Positions 8,117 through 18,358 of a stretch of 64,000 nt of DNA are shown one piece after another. Under the pieces are notes generated by a model. It was given only the letters and a program-made list of their open reading frames with translations. It was not told the DNA's origin and did not search any database. A program made the position numbers and the translations under genes. Location of the stretch: positions 43,836 through 107,835 of the forward strand of contig NZ_LQMT02000032.1 in assembly GCF_001620365.2 (NCBI RefSeq), given 5' to 3'. The DNA is from Amycolatopsis keratiniphila subsp. keratiniphila (GTDB lineage Bacteria; Actinomycetota; Actinomycetes; Mycobacteriales; Pseudonocardiaceae). How positions within the stretch are numbered: position 1 is the first letter of the stretch; each line of letters opens with the position of its first letter.

Positions 8117-9436
8117 GTGACCAAGGACCCAGACCTGCGGCGACTGACCATCGACCTGGTCTTCTACACGGGCTGCCTGATCTTCGCCGTCGTGAACACC
8201 GCCGTCGCGGAATTCTACGGTTATCGCGTGTGGGCGAACTTCGCCGTCGCGGGTTACGGCCTCGCCGTGGTCCACACCGGCTGGCTGACGATCGCCGCGC
8301 GGCGCGGCAAGGCGCTGCCCGGCGCGCTCGGCTCACGGTGGATCGGTATCGGCGCCATCGGGCTGTTCGCCATGATCCTTCCGTTGGGAATGCTCGTCAT
8401 TCGCCGTCTGACCGGAGTGGACTGGCTCGTCACGCCGAACTCGTGGGCCGCGCAGCCCGAGGTCTGGGTCATCGAACGGTCGGCGAAACTCCTTCTGGAG
8501 AACGGAACCCCGTACGTCGACGTCACCGCGCTCGGTCGCGCGGTGGAAGTAAACGATTACACGCCATACGGTCCCGTGATGACGGTCTTCGGCCTGCCGC
8601 GCGCCCTGCTGGGCGGCGGGCCGGTCGCGAACGCCCTCACCGACGCGCGCTGGATGTTCTCGCTGGCGGCTGTCGCGTGTGTACTGCTGACGCTGCGGCT
8701 GCTGAAGTGGCCGAAAATCCCGGTCAGCGCTGCACAACTCGCGCTCGCCTGCCCGCTGACCGCGCTGACCTGGGCGGTCGCCGGTCCGGATCTGGCCATC
8801 GTCGGGCTGCTGGTGCTGTCCTTCGCGCTGGCCGCGACGGGCCGCGCCGTCCTGTCGGGTCTGGTGCTGGCCTTGGTGGTCAGCGCGAAACTCATCGTCG
8901 CGCCGGCGATCGTGGTGCTGGGTGTCCTGTTGATCACGCGGCGTGGTCCCCGCGCACTGGGCGGATTCGCCGCGGCACTCGTGGTGACGACCCTCGTCCT
9001 GCACGTACCCGTCTATCTGGTGGACCCCAAGGCGTTCGTCGAACACGTCTTCCGGTTCCCGATGGGAATCGGCGTGATCAAGTCACCGGCGGCGAGCCCG
9101 CTGCCCGGCCACCTCATCGCCTCGCTGGGCCCGGTGGGCACGGCGGTTTCCTTCGCCCTGCTCGGGATCGCTGCCGTCGCGATCCTGGTCTGGCTGCTGC
9201 GACGCCCGCCCGCGACCGGTTCCGACGCGTTGCTGCGCATGGCCGTCGGGCTCGTCGCACTGATCATGCTCACTCCGGCGACGCGGTACGGCTACCTGGT
9301 GTATCCGCTGGTCCTGCTCGGTGCCAGGCTGGTCTTCATCTCCAGCGAACACTGCCTGGCCGCGGAAACCCGTGAAACAGCGGTCCCTGGAAAGGGAACT
9401 GCGCCCCCCGCGCAGCAGTCCGCTACTTCCTCGTGA
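8117..9436 (+). CDS. Polytopic membrane protein, GT87/DUF2029-like mannosyltransferase candidate
   Basis: 439 aa from a GTG. Some ten to twelve hydrophobic segments are visible, separated by short loops. The first large external loop contains NDYTPYGPVMTVFGLPRALL, typical of polyprenyl-phosphate-dependent GT-C enzymes, and HVFRFPMGIGVIKSPAASPL is a later loop. The tail from about 405 is hydrophilic. Such enzymes move mannose or arabinose from polyprenyl phosphate onto lipoglycans outside the cell. The exact family is uncertain. Its stop abuts the convergent HTH gene with no spacer. Confidence 0.7.
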   Translation: MTKDPDLRRLTIDLVFYTGCLIFAVVNTAVAEFYGYRVWANFAVAGYGLAVVHTGWLTIAARRGKALPGALGSRWIGIGAIGLFAMILPLGMLVIRRLTGVDWLVTPNSWAAQPEVWVIERSAKLLLENGTPYVDVTALGRAVEVNDYTPYGPVMTVFGLPRALLGGGPVANALTDARWMFSLAAVACVLLTLRLLKWPKIPVSAAQLALACPLTALTWAVAGPDLAIVGLLVLSFALAATGRAVLSGLVLALVVSAKLIVAPAIVVLGVLLITRRGPRALGGFAAALVVTTLVLHVPVYLVDPKAFVEHVFRFPMGIGVIKSPAASPLPGHLIASLGPVGTAVSFALLGIAAVAILVWLLRRPPATGSDALLRMAVGLVALIMLTPATRYGYLVYPLVLLGARLVFISSEHCLAAETRETAVPGKGTAPPAQQSATSS

Positions 9437-9646
9437 CTACTTCTTCTTGACCCTGGTGGCACCGCCACGGCCGCGCAGCTGGACGCCGGACTCCGAGAGG
9501 ACCCGGTGCACGAACCCGTACGAGCGACCCGTGGACTCCGCGAGAGCGCGGATGCTCGAGCCCTTCTCGTATTTCTTCTTCAGGTCAGCGGCCAGCTTGT
9601 CACGCGTGTTGCCGGTGATCCGCGCGCCTTTCTTGAGATCAGCCAC
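9437..9646 (-). CDS. Small helix-turn-helix protein, conserved in actinobacteria
   Basis: 69 aa from GTG 9646 (VADLKKGARITG), preferred over a start at 9715 because GGGAAGG lies 8-10 nt upstream and this matches the length of actinobacterial relatives. The HTH segment is SSIRALAESTGRSYGFVHRV, followed by a basic tail GRGGATRVKKK. It resembles the DNA-binding end of resolvase or Lsr2-like domains. Likely a small nucleoid or regulatory DNA-binding protein; its targets are unknown. The stop codon directly abuts that of the convergent membrane protein gene. Confidence 0.75.
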   Translation of the reverse strand: MADLKKGARITGNTRDKLAADLKKKYEKGSSIRALAESTGRSYGFVHRVLSESGVQLRGRGGATRVKKK

Positions 9647-9824
9647 GTCGATCGCCTTCCCGCCGAGAGTGTTCTGGGCCACATAACGGCCCCTGTCGCC
9701 GCAATGATCGAACACTGAGCGCCGGAATGCCAGACGACGAGCGCAAAACTGCTGAAACCGCGATCACATTGGGCCATTTCAGTGGCCGGATGGCATCGAT
9801 CAAGCACCCGAACGGACGCAAGCC

Positions 9825-11453
<1,629 letters not shown>

Positions 11454-11595
11454 GGGAACTCCCGGTACAAGGGGTGGATGAGTGGACAGCTTCGACTCGC
11501 CGGCCGACGGGCCGGCGAGGAGCTACTCCAAGAGGATGTCCACGCACCCAGTGTACGGGCCGCTGTCGAACGGTTTTATCGGACCGTGCCGGACG

Positions 11596-12264
11596 TCACG
11601 GCCCGGCGAGGGTGATTTCGACCGCGGCGGCCCGTTCCGCCGCGTCTTCGAGCACCGTCCGGCGCGGTTCGGGGATGTCGAGGACGCGGGGCTCGGCACG
11701 CTCGAACAACGGTGCCAGCCGCCTGTCCTCGCGCAGGGTTTCCAAGGCGCGGCGGTCACCGCCGAGGACGACCGCGTCCACTTCGGACAGTTGAGGGACG
11801 AGCACCTCGAAGGCGTCTTCGGCGGCGGAACGCAGTGCGACGCGCGCCTGTCCTTCCCTGCGCCGCGCGAACCGCTGCTGCGACCATCCGCCCGCCGCGG
11901 ACCGGCCCTGGACGAGGTGCCGGTCCGTCCTGGACTGGACGACCACTCCCCCGCGCGCGATCCCGACGCTGTGCCCGCCGCGGCGCACCAGCAGGAGCGC
12001 GATCCTGCGCGAGACCAGCGCGTGTTCGACGAGCGGGCCGACGGCCAGTCCGTTCGCCGTGCCTTCCGTGTCGAGGGGTCCGAAAGGGACGGTCGCGACG
12101 GCGACGACGCCGTTGTCCGCGACGACCGTGACAGTTTCGGCCGTGAGCCGCGTCTCGCGGACGCCTTCGTTGCGGACGGCGAAGCGCGCGTACCAGCCTT
12201 CGAGGCGTTCCGGGGCGACCTCGACCGCCCAGCCCCCGCCCGCCACCTGCCGCTCCCTCGCCAT
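11596..12264 (-). CDS. acVLRF1-family peptidyl-tRNA hydrolase (Vms1-like release factor)
   Basis: 222 aa from ATG 12264 (MARERQVAGGG); an in-frame start at 12306 would add 14 residues. GRSAAGGWSQQRFARRR (about 120-136) is the hallmark of the VLRF1 domain, in which a GGxxQ-like loop with an invariant Gln enters the peptidyl-transferase centre like the GGQ of eRF1. Eukaryotic Vms1/ANKZF1 uses it to cleave peptidyl-tRNA on stalled 60S subunits, and the actinobacterial branch is predicted to do the same. The gene sits upstream of the ABC-F ATPase on the same strand. Family assignment rests on the motif and length. Confidence 0.75.
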   Translation of the reverse strand: MARERQVAGGGWAVEVAPERLEGWYARFAVRNEGVRETRLTAETVTVVADNGVVAVATVPFGPLDTEGTANGLAVGPLVEHALVSRRIALLLVRRGGHSVGIARGGVVVQSRTDRHLVQGRSAAGGWSQQRFARRREGQARVALRSAAEDAFEVLVPQLSEVDAVVLGGDRRALETLREDRRLAPLFERAEPRVLDIPEPRRTVLEDAAERAAAVEITLAGP

Positions 12265-12303
12265 GGGTCCAACGTACGGGGCGGGGCCGGATCGGCAACC
12301 CCG

Positions 12304-12420
12304 CACTCGCGTGCGCAGAGGCGTAACTCGCGTGCGGGAAAGCGGAACTCGCGTGATTGAAGGCGGAACTCGTGAGTTCCGCCTTCAACCACGCGAGTTA
12401 CGTCTCCAAACACGCGAGTT
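12304..12420. repeat. Mirror-symmetric array, 21-bp period, core AACTCGCGTG
   Basis: The core recurs at 12304 (ACTCGCGTG from 12305), 12325 and 12346 in one orientation, spaced exactly 21 bp. Inverted copies (CACGCGAGTT) occur at 12390 and 12411, again 21 bp apart. The dyad centre is 12372.5, within AACTCGTGAGTT (12367-12378). Linkers such as GATTGAAGGCGG are conserved around the centre. The period equals two helical turns. The same design occurs at 35957-36080. Confidence 0.75.
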
Positions 12421-12446
12421 ACGCCTTCGCGCCGGCGGAGCCCGAC

Positions 12447-12501
12447 GCGCGTGAAGGCCCCCTTCCCTCGACTCAGCCGAGGGAAGGGGGCCTTCACGCG
12501 C
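12447..12501. terminator. Long perfect hairpin, family C
   Basis: The 24-nt arms (12447-12470 and 12478-12501) are exactly complementary around ACTCAGC, with stem core GTGAAGGCCCCCTTCCC. It is 13 bp beyond the stop of the subtilase gene. A second copy is at 54511-54563, and the first 13 nt of a likely third begin at 63988. Confidence 0.65.
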
Positions 12502-12513
12502 ATGACCGGAGGA

Positions 12514-15420
12514 TTAGACCGGCTTCACCGGCCCCTTCCCCACCGACTTCCCGACGGCCGCGGGGCGCTCGGCCACCCCAGGCTGCACGAAACCGTTGAT
12601 GTGCAAGGAGACCGAGCGGATCGACCCGGTGTCGCCACCGGCGACGTCGACCGCGGTGAACTTCCACGTGCCGTCGGCCGCCGCACCGGTCAGGCCGCCG
12701 ACTGCCTGCGCCGGCTTGTAGGTGCCGGTGAACGGCGCGTTCGCCGCGCTCACCGAACTGAACGCGGCGGCCGCGTTGTCGGCGAACACGACCTGGCACA
12801 GGTTGTTGCCCGAGCCGCCGCTGCGCTGGAACACGGTAGCCTTCGCGCCCGCGGGCGACGTCAGCGTGCCGACCAGGTCACCGACGTACGAGTGGTTGAT
12901 GCCCACGGTCGCCGAGGTCTGGTCGGTGTTGCAGGTCGCGCCGTCCACCGAGAACGTCAGCTTCGACGCGCGCCCGACGCCGCTCACCGTGATCGGCACG
13001 GTCACGCCGGTCGGGTCGCTGTCCGGGATCGCCACCGCGTCACCGGCGTAGGCGAAGTTCTGCGTCACCGGCGACGGGGTGCCGACCGGAAGCGAGAACG
13101 TCGACGTCGTCGGCGAGTACGAACCCGCGAAAGTGACGCGCGCGTTCAGCACCACCGGCACCCCGAGTTCCTGCGTGGCGGGGACGGTGATGGTGAAGTC
13201 GTTCACGCCGGTCTGCCCGGGGCTGATCGTGCCGTACGACTTCGACCGCGGCGCCACCGTGACACCGGGGGTCGGGCTGGAGAGCACGACGCTGGTGGAC
13301 GTCGCGGTGCCGTCGCCGCGGTTGGTCACCGGCAGGGTCACCTTGGCGGTGTCGCCCGGGTCGAGCGCGGAACCGCCGTCGGCCGGGGTGACCGTCGGCT
13401 GCCCCGCGGACGCGAGCGGCTGCGGGCTGGCGCCGGTGTAGGCGAGCACCTTGTCGGCGAGGATGACGCCCGCGCCGCTGGAGTTGTCGCGGCCGGGTGC
13501 CAGGATGTCGACGGCGGTGTTGACCAGCGCCTCGCGCACCTCGGCCGGGGGCAGCCCCGGGTTGCCCGAGAGCACCAGGCCCGCGATCGCGGCGGCGTGC
13601 GGCGCGGCGGCCGACGTGCCGTAGAACGTGGTGAAGCCGGTGACGCTGGTGGAGACACCGTCGGCCGCGGTGATGTCCGGCTTGTTCCGGACCTCGCCAC
13701 CGGTCCCGGACACGTTGCCCGGGGTGATCGGGGTGCCGTCGGCCTGGTAGAACATCCGCCGCGGACCGTCCGAAGTGAACCGCTCGACCTGCGAGGCCGG
13801 GCCGAACGCGGCCGGGAACGGACCCGCCGGGTTGGCCGGGTCGCCCGGTTCGAGGGCACGGGGGAACGCCTTGGCGGCGGGTGCCGCCGCGACACTGAAC
13901 GCGTCACGCGCGGCCGAGTGACCCACGGTCACGCCGGGCTTGGTGTAGGCCTTGAGACCGTCGGCCGAATCGGTGAACCGGCCACGCAGCGCGGACAGCG
14001 AAAGATAGCGGCCCTCACCGGAGAACTTGACGATGGCCAGCCGCAGCCCGGCGACGCCCGTGGTGTCCACCCGTTCGTAGGCGTCCTGGGTCCCGGTCTG
14101 GACGTCCTGACTGAAGTCGACGACGTTGCCCGCCGCGTTCAGCAGGTACAGGTCGTAGTCGTTGTTCGAGGCGCCCAGCGGATCCGACCAGAACAACGTG
14201 ACCGGCACCCGGCCCGAAGCGTTCGAGAGCGGCTGGAAGATCTGGTTGCCCGCGGCACCGGCGAAGTTGTGCGCGGTACCGGCGTATTTGCCGATGCTCT
14301 TGCCGGAGTCGACGAAGTCGCCTTCCCAGTGGCCCGAAGTGCCGTCGGTGACGTTGCCTTCGTTACCGGCCGAGGAGAAGTACAGCGCGCCGTCCGCGGT
14401 CACGTCGTTCACGGCCTGGGCGATGATCCAGTCCTGGAACGGGGATTCCTTGAAGTACAGGACATCGTCGACGATGACATCGCAACCCGCGTCGAAGCGC
14501 AGTTTGCGGATGTTGTCGGCGAAACTGGCGTCGGAGTTGAACGCGCTGGCGAAACCGAGTGCCGCGTTCGGCGCGAGATCGTGGATGATCTCGAGCATCG
14601 CGGTGCCCTCGTCGCCGTCGCCTTCCTGGCCGGGGATCACGTCGACGCCCGCCGGGAGTTCGCCGCGCGCCTGCGAGGTCGCGAGCGAGTCGATGCCGTC
14701 GGAGAGCGCGCAGATCTTGGTGCCCACACCGGTGACACCGAACTGCTGGCGCGCGGTGTCGGCGTTGTGCGCGCGATCGCCTTCGCTGTTGGTCGGTCCG
14801 GCCGCGATGCCGGGCTGGCCCTTGGCTTCGACGGCCTTCTTCAGCTCTTCCGCGATCCGGGCGGCCTTCTCCTCCTTGCTCTCCCGCTTGCCCGCGGTGG
14901 CGGGCTCGGCGAGCTGGCGGGCGGTGAACGCCTCGTTGGCGGTCTCGACCTTCTTGACGTCGGCGCGCGCCGCGATCGCCGGTACCGCGTTCAGCGGCAC
15001 CTCGGCGCGGACACTGCCGTACCGCTCGGAGACCGCGCGGATCCCCGCACCGGATTCACGCAGTCCCTTGAGGAGTTCTTCCGAGACCTGGCCCCGGATG
15101 TCCACGAGTACGGTGCCGGCCGCGGAGACATTCGCCCCAGACCCCAGTGCGGGAACCGCGGAGGCCGACATCCGCTGCGCGCGGAGTTTCTGTTCGACGA
15201 GCAATCGGCTGTCCACTTTGGACTCGCCGGCGTTCTGGCTCTTCTTGATCGACTGCAGTGCCTCGATCTGCCGGACGGTGTTGGCCGAGAACGCGTCCGG
15301 GGACTGACCGGTTTCCGCCGCCGCGACGGGCGGGCTCACCAGGCCGAGCGCGGTGACGAGGGCCGCGGTGCCCGCGGTCAGGATCGTTCTTCTTCTCCTA
15401 CTAGAACGGGTTGGACGCAC
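12514..15420 (-). CDS. Secreted subtilisin-like serine peptidase with C-terminal P domain
   Basis: 968 aa. A basic Sec signal peptide (about 1-35, ending VAAA) is followed by a long propeptide-like region to about 225. The S8 domain has Asp241 in LSDGIDS, oxyanion Asn in SSAGNEGN (about 354) and the nucleophile in YGTSAAAPH. The His of the usual HGT motif is replaced by Glu271 (DEGTAML). A CARDB/NEW3-like beta domain follows, then a proprotein-convertase P domain (about 830-955, ending SVSLHING). It is an extracellular protease of unknown target, probably self-processed. A family C hairpin ends the gene. Confidence 0.88.
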   Translation of the reverse strand: MRPTRSSRRRRTILTAGTAALVTALGLVSPPVAAAETGQSPDAFSANTVRQIEALQSIKKSQNAGESKVDSRLLVEQKLRAQRMSASAVPALGSGANVSAAGTVLVDIRGQVSEELLKGLRESGAGIRAVSERYGSVRAEVPLNAVPAIAARADVKKVETANEAFTARQLAEPATAGKRESKEEKAARIAEELKKAVEAKGQPGIAAGPTNSEGDRAHNADTARQQFGVTGVGTKICALSDGIDSLATSQARGELPAGVDVIPGQEGDGDEGTAMLEIIHDLAPNAALGFASAFNSDASFADNIRKLRFDAGCDVIVDDVLYFKESPFQDWIIAQAVNDVTADGALYFSSAGNEGNVTDGTSGHWEGDFVDSGKSIGKYAGTAHNFAGAAGNQIFQPLSNASGRVPVTLFWSDPLGASNNDYDLYLLNAAGNVVDFSQDVQTGTQDAYERVDTTGVAGLRLAIVKFSGEGRYLSLSALRGRFTDSADGLKAYTKPGVTVGHSAARDAFSVAAAPAAKAFPRALEPGDPANPAGPFPAAFGPASQVERFTSDGPRRMFYQADGTPITPGNVSGTGGEVRNKPDITAADGVSTSVTGFTTFYGTSAAAPHAAAIAGLVLSGNPGLPPAEVREALVNTAVDILAPGRDNSSGAGVILADKVLAYTGASPQPLASAGQPTVTPADGGSALDPGDTAKVTLPVTNRGDGTATSTSVVLSSPTPGVTVAPRSKSYGTISPGQTGVNDFTITVPATQELGVPVVLNARVTFAGSYSPTTSTFSLPVGTPSPVTQNFAYAGDAVAIPDSDPTGVTVPITVSGVGRASKLTFSVDGATCNTDQTSATVGINHSYVGDLVGTLTSPAGAKATVFQRSGGSGNNLCQVVFADNAAAAFSSVSAANAPFTGTYKPAQAVGGLTGAAADGTWKFTAVDVAGGDTGSIRSVSLHINGFVQPGVAERPAAVGKSVGKGPVKPV

Positions 15421-15597
15421 GTGCGCCTCCGATTCCTGGGCGCGTGCCCCGACTCACGCTGACCGACGCCGGCGATCACCGGCTGGATCAAGCTAAGTAC
15501 CGGGCGCACACCGGCGGCAGGAGCCGTTCGGGTGACGTCGGATGGAGAATTTCCGGATTCGGCCGCAGGTCGTGGGCCGTTCAGGGTAATCGTGTCG

Positions 15598-17160
15598 TCA
15601 CAGGACGAACGAGTCCGACCAAGGCTGCGAAGCACGGCCCGACAAACCGTCCATAAGGGTCACCGCCTGCTTGTCCGTCAGCGACGCCACGAAGTCGACG
15701 ACCGCCCGCCCGCGCGCCAGACCGCGTACGGCGTCGGCACCGGTGACCGGTTCCCCGGTCGCTCCGATGAGCAGCTCCGGCGACGTCCGCGCCAACGCGG
15801 AGAACTCGGACTGCGCCAGTTCCACCAGATCGTGCAGCCGTCGCGGGAGCCGGTAGAACTCGTCGCGGTCGAGCAGCCACGCGTCGAGCGCGTCGACCAA
15901 GGTGGTCACCAGGCTCGCCTGCCCGCGCTGGTGCAGCGCGAGTTCCGGGCGCAGGAGGACGAACCGCCGGTGCACGAATTTCAGTACCTGCACCTCGTGC
16001 CATTGCGCGGGACGCAGCGTGAGATGCCCTGTCCGGGTGGAGGGCGACGCCACCACCTGGACACCGTCGACGAGCCGCGCGGTCCATTTCGCCGAGAAGG
16101 CGGCGGTGGCCTGCTCGGCCTCGATGGAACCGTCGAACCCGGTGGCGAGCAGGCCGTCGACGAGTTCCGCGCGCACACGGACGACGGCGCTGGTGAAGGC
16201 GTCGTCGTCGACGATCCACCCGTCCTTGGCGTGCATCCGGCGGCGCAGCCGTTCCAGCGAACGGCCGGGCAGCCGCCGTTCGGCGGTCAAGGTCGCTTCG
16301 TCCAGTGCGGCCAGTTCCACCGCGTGGTCGACCCAGCCGGTGAACTCGGCGGCGACCGGAGCGTGCTGCAGGACACCGATCCGGTGGAAGTCCTGGAGAT
16401 CGTGGATGGCGTACGCGATGTCGTCGGCGGTGTCCATCACGGACGCTTCGACGGTCTGCTGCCAGGGTTCGATCCGGCCGTCGAACGGGGCCCGCGCCTG
16501 GGTGAAGTCGTCGAGTTCGGTGCTGTAGGCGGAGAACTTGCTCGCGCCGGTGCCGGGGGCGTCGGCCGGTTCGGCGGCGCCGCGGGGCTGGACGGCCATC
16601 GACGTCGGATGCGGATCGGGCACGTGCAGCCGCGCCCACGGGTACTTCAGCACCGCGGCGCGCACCGCCGTGGTGAGGTCCAGACCGGACGCGGACGGGC
16701 CACGCACGTCGGTGGTGGTGATGATCCGGAACGACTGCGCGTTGCCTTCGAAACCGTCGGCGAGGCCGAACCGGTGCCGGGCGATCCGGTCGAGGGTCTG
16801 CTCGCCGAGATGCCCGAACGGCGGATGTCCCAGATCGTGCGCGAGCGAGGCGGCCTCGGCGACGTCCGGGTCACAACCGCCCAGTTTCGCGGCCAGTTCG
16901 GCGGAATCGCCGACGGAATTGATCCGCTCGGCGATCGCGCGGGCGACCTGCGCGACCTTGAGGCTGTGGGTGAGCCGGTTGTGCAGGAGCCCGGAACCGC
17001 CGGCGCTGACCACCTGCGTCACCCCGCCGAGCCGCGCGAAGAAGGGCGACGCGGCGATCCGGTCGCGGTCGATCCGGAACGGGCTCGTGGCGAGGTCGGT
17101 GAACCCGGCGCTCTCGCTCGCCGGATCGCGCCGCCACGTCCTCGGGTCCGTCTGTTCCAT
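15598..17160 (-). CDS. dgt: dNTP triphosphohydrolase (dGTPase, HD superfamily)
   Basis: 520 aa from ATG 17160; an in-frame GTG lies 9 nt earlier, and neither has a good ribosome site. The HD metal centre is visible as HNRLTHSLKVAQVAR, then AHDLGHPPFGHLGE, and later DTADDIAYAIHDLQDF. Family enzymes hydrolyse dGTP or other dNTPs to nucleoside and triphosphate, controlling dNTP pools in the cytoplasm. The gene is divergent from the lycopene-cyclase-like gene with a 43-bp gap. Confidence 0.9.
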   Translation of the reverse strand: MEQTDPRTWRRDPASESAGFTDLATSPFRIDRDRIAASPFFARLGGVTQVVSAGGSGLLHNRLTHSLKVAQVARAIAERINSVGDSAELAAKLGGCDPDVAEAASLAHDLGHPPFGHLGEQTLDRIARHRFGLADGFEGNAQSFRIITTTDVRGPSASGLDLTTAVRAAVLKYPWARLHVPDPHPTSMAVQPRGAAEPADAPGTGASKFSAYSTELDDFTQARAPFDGRIEPWQQTVEASVMDTADDIAYAIHDLQDFHRIGVLQHAPVAAEFTGWVDHAVELAALDEATLTAERRLPGRSLERLRRRMHAKDGWIVDDDAFTSAVVRVRAELVDGLLATGFDGSIEAEQATAAFSAKWTARLVDGVQVVASPSTRTGHLTLRPAQWHEVQVLKFVHRRFVLLRPELALHQRGQASLVTTLVDALDAWLLDRDEFYRLPRRLHDLVELAQSEFSALARTSPELLIGATGEPVTGADAVRGLARGRAVVDFVASLTDKQAVTLMDGLSGRASQPWSDSFVL

Positions 17161-17203
17161 GCGCAACACCGTATCCGTCGGGGCGGCGTGATGAGATACG
17201 AAG

Positions 17204-18331
17204 GTGGCGGACGTGGTGATCGCGGGCGGCGGCCCGGCGGGGCGGGCGCTCGCGCGTGCCTGCGCCCGGCGCGGCCTGGCGACGGTCCTGATCGACCCGA
17301 CCCCGGGCAGACGCTGGCGGGCGACCTACGGGCTGTGGGCCGACGAACTGCCCGCACTGCCTACGAGCGCCGTCGCGTGCGCGCCGTCGGCCACGCTCGC
17401 CTTCGGGACCGGACCGCACGTCCTGGATCGTCAGTACCTGGTGGTGGACAACGACGGCCTGCGCCGGTGGCTGAGCGAGGGCTACGACGTCGTCGCCGGG
17501 AAGGTGTCCGGCGTGGACCACGGGCGGCAGGGTTCCTCGGTGCGGCTGGAGGACGGACGGACCTTCGCGACGGGTCTGTACGTGGACGCTTCCGGCGTCC
17601 GGCCGCGGGGGAACCGCTACGAACAGACGGCGTTCGGCGTGGTCCTCCCCGCCGAGGACGCGCTGCGGCTGGTCGACCGTCCGGACACCGCCGTGTTCAT
17701 GGACTGGCGGGACACGGAGTCCGGATTCCTCTATGTACTGCCGCTCGGCGACGGCACGGTCCTGGTCGAGGAGACCTCGCTCGCCCGCAAGCCCGGGCTT
17801 CCACTGGACGTCCTCGCGGCGCGGTTGCGCACCCGGCTCCGGGCCGTCGGGCTGACGGCGCACGGGCGTGAGGAACGCGTGCGGATCGTGCTCGACCTGC
17901 CCGCGCCCCGGCGCGGCCGGACGGTGCCGTTCGGGGCCGCCGGAGCGCTGGTGCATCCGGCGACCGGGTACAGCGTCGCGACGTCGATCCGGCTCGCGGA
18001 ACCGGTGGCCGACGCCGTGGTCCGTGCTTGGGATCGAGGCCCCGCCGCGGCGGCGTCGGCCGCGCACCGGGCGCTGTGGCCGTCTTCGGCGCGTGCCGTG
18101 CACGGGTTGCGACGGTATGGGCTGCGGGCGCTGTGCGGAATGCCGCCCGAACTGGTGCCGGTGTTCTTCGATCGGTTCTTCACGTTGCCCATCGCGCATC
18201 AGCAGGCATTCACCAGCGGTCGCGAAGATGTTTCGGGTACCACCGAAGCGATGTCGGCGCTTTTCCGATTGTCACCGTGGCAAGTAAGAAAACACCTGAT
18301 CGGGTGGCGTGCGTTACGCCGTTCTAGGTAA
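17204..18331 (+). CDS. Lycopene-cyclase family FAD-dependent protein
   Basis: 375 aa from a GTG. The N-terminus ADVVIAGGGPAGRALARACA is a dinucleotide-binding GxGxxG motif. YGLWADELPAL and PFGAAGALVHPATGYSVATS match the plant/bacterial CrtL/CrtY lycopene cyclase pattern, and FFDRFFTLP is a typical C-terminal motif. Lycopene cyclases form ionone rings at chain ends using FAD as a redox-neutral cofactor. No other carotenoid gene is present in the window, so a different flavin-dependent reaction is possible. Confidence 0.75.
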   Translation: MADVVIAGGGPAGRALARACARRGLATVLIDPTPGRRWRATYGLWADELPALPTSAVACAPSATLAFGTGPHVLDRQYLVVDNDGLRRWLSEGYDVVAGKVSGVDHGRQGSSVRLEDGRTFATGLYVDASGVRPRGNRYEQTAFGVVLPAEDALRLVDRPDTAVFMDWRDTESGFLYVLPLGDGTVLVEETSLARKPGLPLDVLAARLRTRLRAVGLTAHGREERVRIVLDLPAPRRGRTVPFGAAGALVHPATGYSVATSIRLAEPVADAVVRAWDRGPAAAASAAHRALWPSSARAVHGLRRYGLRALCGMPPELVPVFFDRFFTLPIAHQQAFTSGREDVSGTTEAMSALFRLSPWQVRKHLIGWRALRRSR

Positions 18332-18358
18332 CCCAGGTGCCTTCACGATGAACATCAG

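Noticed and set aside
6027..8120. 697-codon plus-strand ORF opposite the ABC exporter
   Set aside because: It starts inside a hairpin, mirrors the exporter's codons, and its product is low-complexity Arg/Gln/His-rich sequence.
12304..12420. CRISPR-like array
   Set aside because: The repeats are about 10 bp, invert at the centre and have partly conserved linkers, unlike equal direct repeats with unique spacers; no cas gene is present.
12451..15462. 1003-codon plus-strand ORF opposite the subtilase
   Set aside because: The minus strand encodes a signal peptide, protease and P domain; the plus translation is a compositional artefact.
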